64,000 nt of DNA from TK10-74A sp965263065 (GTDB lineage: Bacteria; Chloroflexota; Dehalococcoidia; Bin125). The notes below the pieces were generated by a model. It was not told where the DNA came from, did no database searches, and was given only the letters and a program-made list of their open reading frames with translations. Each line of letters begins with the position of its first letter. Positions within the stretch are counted from its first letter, which is position 1. The stretch is taken from the NCBI GenBank assembly GCA_965263065.1, contig CBDHGH010000003.1, positions 2,638,508-2,702,507 on the forward strand, read 5' to 3'. The position numbers and the translations under genes were made by a program. Below, one piece after another: positions 60,809 through 64,000 of the stretch.

Positions 60809-60896
60809 GCCGAGGTGGTGGAACTGGTAGACACGCAGCGTTGAGGGCGCTGTGCTCGTAATGGGCGTAGGAGTTCGAGTCTCCTCCTCGGCACCA
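60809..60896 (+). tRNA. tRNA-Leu(GAG)
   Basis: Class II tRNA; anticodon loop TTGAGGG (GAG), long variable arm, encoded CCA. Confidence 0.95.
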
Positions 60897-61010
60897 CCGC
60901 ATCGTTACACCAGCCGGGAGGGGCCCCGCCCCCGACGGCGCAGCCGCCGCCGAGCCCCACACGGACCCGGCGGCCAGCAGAGCCAGCAGAGAGAGAGTGG
61001 AGTTCCCCAA

Positions 61011-61085
61011 GCGGAAGTGGCGCAGTGGTAGCGCGTCTCCTTGCCAAGGAGAAGGTCGCGGGTTCAAATCCCGTCTTCCGCTCCA
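61011..61085 (+). tRNA. tRNA-Gly(GCC)
   Basis: Acceptor GCGGAAG/CTTCCGC, anticodon loop TTGCCAA (GCC), T-loop TTCAAAT, encoded CCA. Confidence 0.96.
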
Positions 61086-61138
61086 ACTCTCCCATCCTCA
61101 GGGGCCCATCCTCAAGGGCCCATGCCCCGAGATCCCCG

Positions 61139-61212
61139 GGCGACGTAGCCAAGTGGTAAGGCAAGGGTCTGCAAAACCCCGATCACCGGTTCGAATCCGG
61201 TCGTCGCCTCCA
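61139..61212 (+). tRNA. tRNA-Cys(GCA)
   Basis: Acceptor GGCGACG/CGTCGCC, anticodon loop CTGCAAA (GCA), encoded CCA. The last of the four-tRNA cluster. Confidence 0.95.
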
Positions 61213-61259
61213 TCCTCCCCTCCAGTCCGACCGCGCGCGGGCGCGCCTCACGTGACGCG

Positions 61260-62425
61260 ATGTCGCTGAACTCCGACCTCGACGCCCTGCTCAGCGCCGC
61301 GATCGCCGCCGGCGACGTCGCGGGCGTGAGCGTGCAGGTCACCGACCGCGACGGGCCGCTGTACGAGGCCGGCTTCGGCGTGCGGGCGATCGGCCGGGAT
61401 GCGCCGATGCAGCCCGACACGGTGGGCCGCATCGCGTCGATGTCGAAGCCGATCACGGCCACGGCGGTGATGCAGCTCGTCGAGCAGGGCCGGCTCGACC
61501 TCGACGCGCCGGCCGCCGCCGTGCTGCCGGAGTTGGCCGACGCCGTCGTGCTGACGGGCTTCGGGCCGGATGGGCGCCCACTGACGCGGCCCGCGGCCGG
61601 GCCGATCACGACGCGGCAGCTGCTGACCCACACCTCGGGCTTCGCCTACGAGTTCTGGAACGCCGCGATCGCTCGCTACCACGCGGTCACGGCGACGCCC
61701 AGCGTCGCCACGCGGGCGCTGTCGGCGATACAGGTACCGCTGGTCTTCGACCCCGGCACGGACTGGGAGTACGGGATTGGCCTGAGCTGGGCGGGCCGGA
61801 TCGTGGAGGCGATCAGCGGGCAGTCGCTGGAGGCGTACCTGGCGGAGGCGGTCACGGGGCCGCTGGGGATGCCCGACACCGCGTTCCTGCCCAGCGCGTC
61901 GATGCGCGCGCGCGAGGCCCGCATCCACACCCGGCGCGACGATGGCGGCCTGGACCTGCTGAGCCTCGAATCGCCGGAGCCCGAGTTCCTGGACGGGGGT
62001 GGGGGGCTGGCCTCGACGGTGGTGGACTACGGCCACTTCGTGCGCATGATCTTGAACCAGGGCCGGGCGCCCGGCGGGCCGCTGCTGGCGCCGGCGACGG
62101 TCGCGCGGATGTCGGTCAATCAGATCGGGGATCTGCGGGTGCGGCGCCTGCCGACGACGAACGCGCGCATCTCGGCCGACGCAGAGTTCATGCCGGGGTC
62201 GAGAAGAGCTGGGGGCTGAGCTTCCAGATCAACGAAGCCCCGGCCGCGACGGGCCGCTCGGCCGGCAGCCTGAGCTGGGCCGGGCTGATGAACTCGTTCT
62301 TCTGGATCGACCCGAGCCGGGGGATCGGCGGGGTCTTTCTGAGCCAGCTGCTGCCCTTCTGCGACGCGCGCGCGCTGGCGCTCTTCGAGCGCTTCGAGGC
62401 GGCCACGTACGCGAATCTCGACTGA
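61260..62425 (+). pseudogene. Beta-lactamase-family serine hydrolase, frameshifted
   Basis: The first frame encodes ~310 residues of a class C beta-lactamase/esterase-like protein: Ser-x-x-Lys in GRIASMSKPITATAVM, QLLTHTSGFAYEF and WEYGIGLSWAG (Tyr motif). At a GGGG run (62195-62198) the frame goes to an early stop at 62219; adding one G restores ~75 residues (WGLSFQINEAPAATGR ... GLMNSFFWIDPSRGIGG ... SQLLPFCD), a typical C-terminus of the family. It is either a recent pseudogene or a sequencing error. Confidence 0.8.
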
Positions 62426-62532
62426 GCCGCTGGGGCGTCGCGGGCTCGCCGCGCGGCGTCGGTGCAGCCGCGAGGGGCGCCGCGACCTCCTGCTGATACG
62501 CTGATCCTCCAACGGTCCGCGGTACGGCGATC

Positions 62533-63159
62533 ATGGACAGCGTCTTCATCTACTGGGACAACTCCAACATTTCCTACGAAGCGCAGCGCCTCGCGGGGGA
62601 GCGGGAAGAGAGCCCCGGCGCCCGCTACTTGGTACGGATCAATTTCGACGCAATGCTCCACCTCGCGCGAGCGGGACGAGAGGTCCGGCACGCCGTCGCC
62701 GTCGGCTCGATACCTCCGGAGATGCGCCACCTGTGGAACCGCCTCGAACACTCCGGGGTGGAGGTCAAGCTGTTCGACCGCGGGGGTCCGGAACGGGGTG
62801 AGCAGGACATGCCGGATCGCCTGCTGCAACTGCGGATGCTGGAAGACGCTCTCGATCACAACGGGGATCCGGGCATCGCAGTGCTGCTGACGGGAGACGG
62901 CGCGGGCTACTTCGAGGGCGCCGGCTTCCACAGCACCTTGGAGCGGATGCACAAGCGCGGGTGGCGGGTGGAGATCCTGTCGTGGGCGCACGCCTGCAAC
63001 CAGCGGATGCGGCACTGGGCGGAGGAGAACGGCGTCTTCGTGGCGCTGGACGACTTCTACGCCGCCGTCACGTTCGTTGAGCCGTCGAGGCCCGGTTTCG
63101 AGTTGGCGCCCGGACGCGAGTCCGCGTTGCTCGACTTGTCGCAGCGAACGATCGCATAG
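62533..63159 (+). CDS. NYN-domain (PIN-like) putative ribonuclease
   Basis: A 208-residue protein of the LabA/DUF88 NYN family. Metal-binding acids are likely D9 in FIYWDNSNI, the acidic residues in MPDRLLQLRMLEDAL and the Asp of VLLTGDGAGYF. It has a C-terminal region (WVEENGV-like: WAEENGVFVALDDFYAAV) with extra helices. Members act as RNases or in regulation. It appears to be a single gene. Confidence 0.83.
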   Translation: MDSVFIYWDNSNISYEAQRLAGEREESPGARYLVRINFDAMLHLARAGREVRHAVAVGSIPPEMRHLWNRLEHSGVEVKLFDRGGPERGEQDMPDRLLQLRMLEDALDHNGDPGIAVLLTGDGAGYFEGAGFHSTLERMHKRGWRVEILSWAHACNQRMRHWAEENGVFVALDDFYAAVTFVEPSRPGFELAPGRESALLDLSQRTIA

Positions 63160-63506
63160 ACGCCGAGGCGGTCGCGACGGCGGCCCACGCGTAAGGGTTG
63201 AGATGCCGGAACCGATCCGCAGCGCGGTAGTCGTCGGCGCGCGTCGCGAGCCGGGCACGTGCACGATCTTGCACGCATTTGCACGAATCTCTGCTGGTTC
63301 AGCGGGGGTTGGCCGGGGGTTGAGCGGGGTCGAGACCCGGTTTGGCACGGATGAAGCACGGGCGCTCGTGCCCGGCCTAACCGCGTCTCGCGGGTCTCCA
63401 TCGCAGTATAGCGGATGCTTGGCGACGTGGCGAGGCGGCCTGCCCGCCGTGGGGAGCGTCGAAGAGACCGACGCGATGACGGCGGCGTTCCGGATGGATC
63501 GGCCGA
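63160..63506. other. Intergenic region without recognised gene
   Basis: About 350 bp between convergent genes. It includes CGTGCACGATCTTGCACGCA, with a GTGCACG-type short inverted repeat near 63256-63287, and no convincing frame or terminator. Confidence 0.45.
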
Positions 63507-64000
63507 TCACGGCGCGTCGGCGCTGACCTCCAGCCGATCGAGCCAGCGCTGGACCTGCATCGCATCCGCGTAGCTCGCACCCCTGGGCACCGACTCCATC
63601 CCACGCACGACCCGGCAGAAGCACCGCAGCTCCTCGGCCATCATGCCCGTCGGCCCACTCGGGTCGACCCGGATCTCATGCGGCATTGGCCAGTGCGCCG
63701 CTTCGTCCCAGACGGTGATCGGCCTTGGGTTGGGCAGCAGCCGCGCCATCCAGCCGTCGCCGTACACGTCCATCCGGTCGACCCCGCCGGGCATCCCCGA
63801 TGGGACGATGAAACCCGCGGCGAACGACCCGAGCGTCCCCGTCAGCCCATGTCAGTTGCGCCTGCGCCACGTCGACGGCTCCGTGGGCTGTGCGATGCAC
63901 CTGGGCGCTGAAGCCGATCGGCTCGGCGCGGTCCATCAGCGCCTGGGCCGCGTACAGGTCGTGGACCATCGTCAGCTCGAACGGGCCTCTCGCCGGGGAA
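63507..64000 (-). pseudogene. Gfo/Idh/MocA-family oxidoreductase, C-terminal part, frameshifted, partial
   Basis: The gene enters from the right edge. The upstream frame reads PFELTMVHDLYAAQALMD ... QAQLTWADG, then a CCCC run (GGGG on the coding strand, 63837-63840) shifts it. Deleting one G gives ADGTLGSFAAGFIVPSGMPGG, which continues to RMDVYGDGWMARL and the family C-terminus EELRCFCRVVRGMESVP ... DAMQVQRWLDRL. These are typical of the C-terminal half of sugar/inositol-type oxidoreductases. The N-terminal NAD domain is outside the window. Confidence 0.72.

Overview
The window is GC-rich, densely packed bacterial chromosome and most resembles a member of the Chloroflexota, perhaps near Dehalococcoidia. 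This is an inference from gene content (ClpC with UVR, a DUF2344 protein, split methylmalonyl-CoA mutase, a Tat-exported solute-binding lipoprotein with an alanine-rich stalk, retropepsin-like cassettes) and from the scattered rRNA genes. The 16S gene is present, so placement can be checked directly.

Layout. 1-7 kb: end of a penicillin-binding protein 2 gene, rodA, then clpC and an S1-domain protein on the other strand. 7-8.1 kb: a small island with three tandem copies of a tiny Pro/Lys-rich peptide module and a less GC-rich membrane protein. 8.5-8.8 kb: tRNA-Ala(TGC) and 5S rRNA. 8.9-14.4 kb: a signalling operon (STAS antagonist, receiver-PP2C phosphatase, RsbW-like kinase, periplasmic binding lipoprotein, histidine kinase). 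14.7-20.6 kb: DUF2236 oxygenase-like protein, MMPL exporter, ispH, DMT transporter. 20.6-23.6 kb: a two-gene cassette with a retropepsin-like protease beside a degenerate tRNA-Arg, a lipoprotein with four Cache-like domains, and tRNA-Ile. 23.9-25.4 kb: 16S rRNA inside its own processing stem, with no 23S. 25.6-28 kb: tilS, an FtsB/DivIC-like gene and a histidine phosphatase. 28.3-32.3 kb: oligopeptide-type ABC binding protein and two permeases without an ATPase.

32.4-37.8 kb is a methylmalonyl-CoA operon (mutase large subunit, DinB-fold protein, double-VOC epimerase-like protein, B12-binding subunit, MeaB, DUF2344). 38-42 kb is accessory: two Phd/VapC-type toxin-antitoxin pairs, a vapC fragment, an enolase-superfamily enzyme, and two more copies of the protease cassette (one decayed) downstream of tRNA-Val. 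42-54 kb holds housekeeping genes: TlpA-like thioredoxin, four tRNAs, uvrC, a Xer recombinase, eno, gap, ffh, rpsP, a KH protein, rimM, two tRNAs. 54.4-60.6 kb is acyl-CoA metabolism (enoyl-CoA hydratase, acyl-CoA dehydrogenase, thiolase) with a beta-propeller lipoprotein and a methyltransferase. 60.7-64 kb has four tRNAs, a frameshifted beta-lactamase-family gene, a NYN-domain protein and a frameshifted oxidoreductase running off the edge.

The genes suggest a heterotroph that degrades fatty acids and propionyl/methylmalonyl units, imports peptides and uses extracytoplasmic sensors. The most unusual features are the dispersed rRNA genes, the protease cassettes sitting directly downstream of tRNA genes, the tandem mini-peptide genes, and the operon joining a binding-protein/histidine-kinase pair to a partner-switching module.
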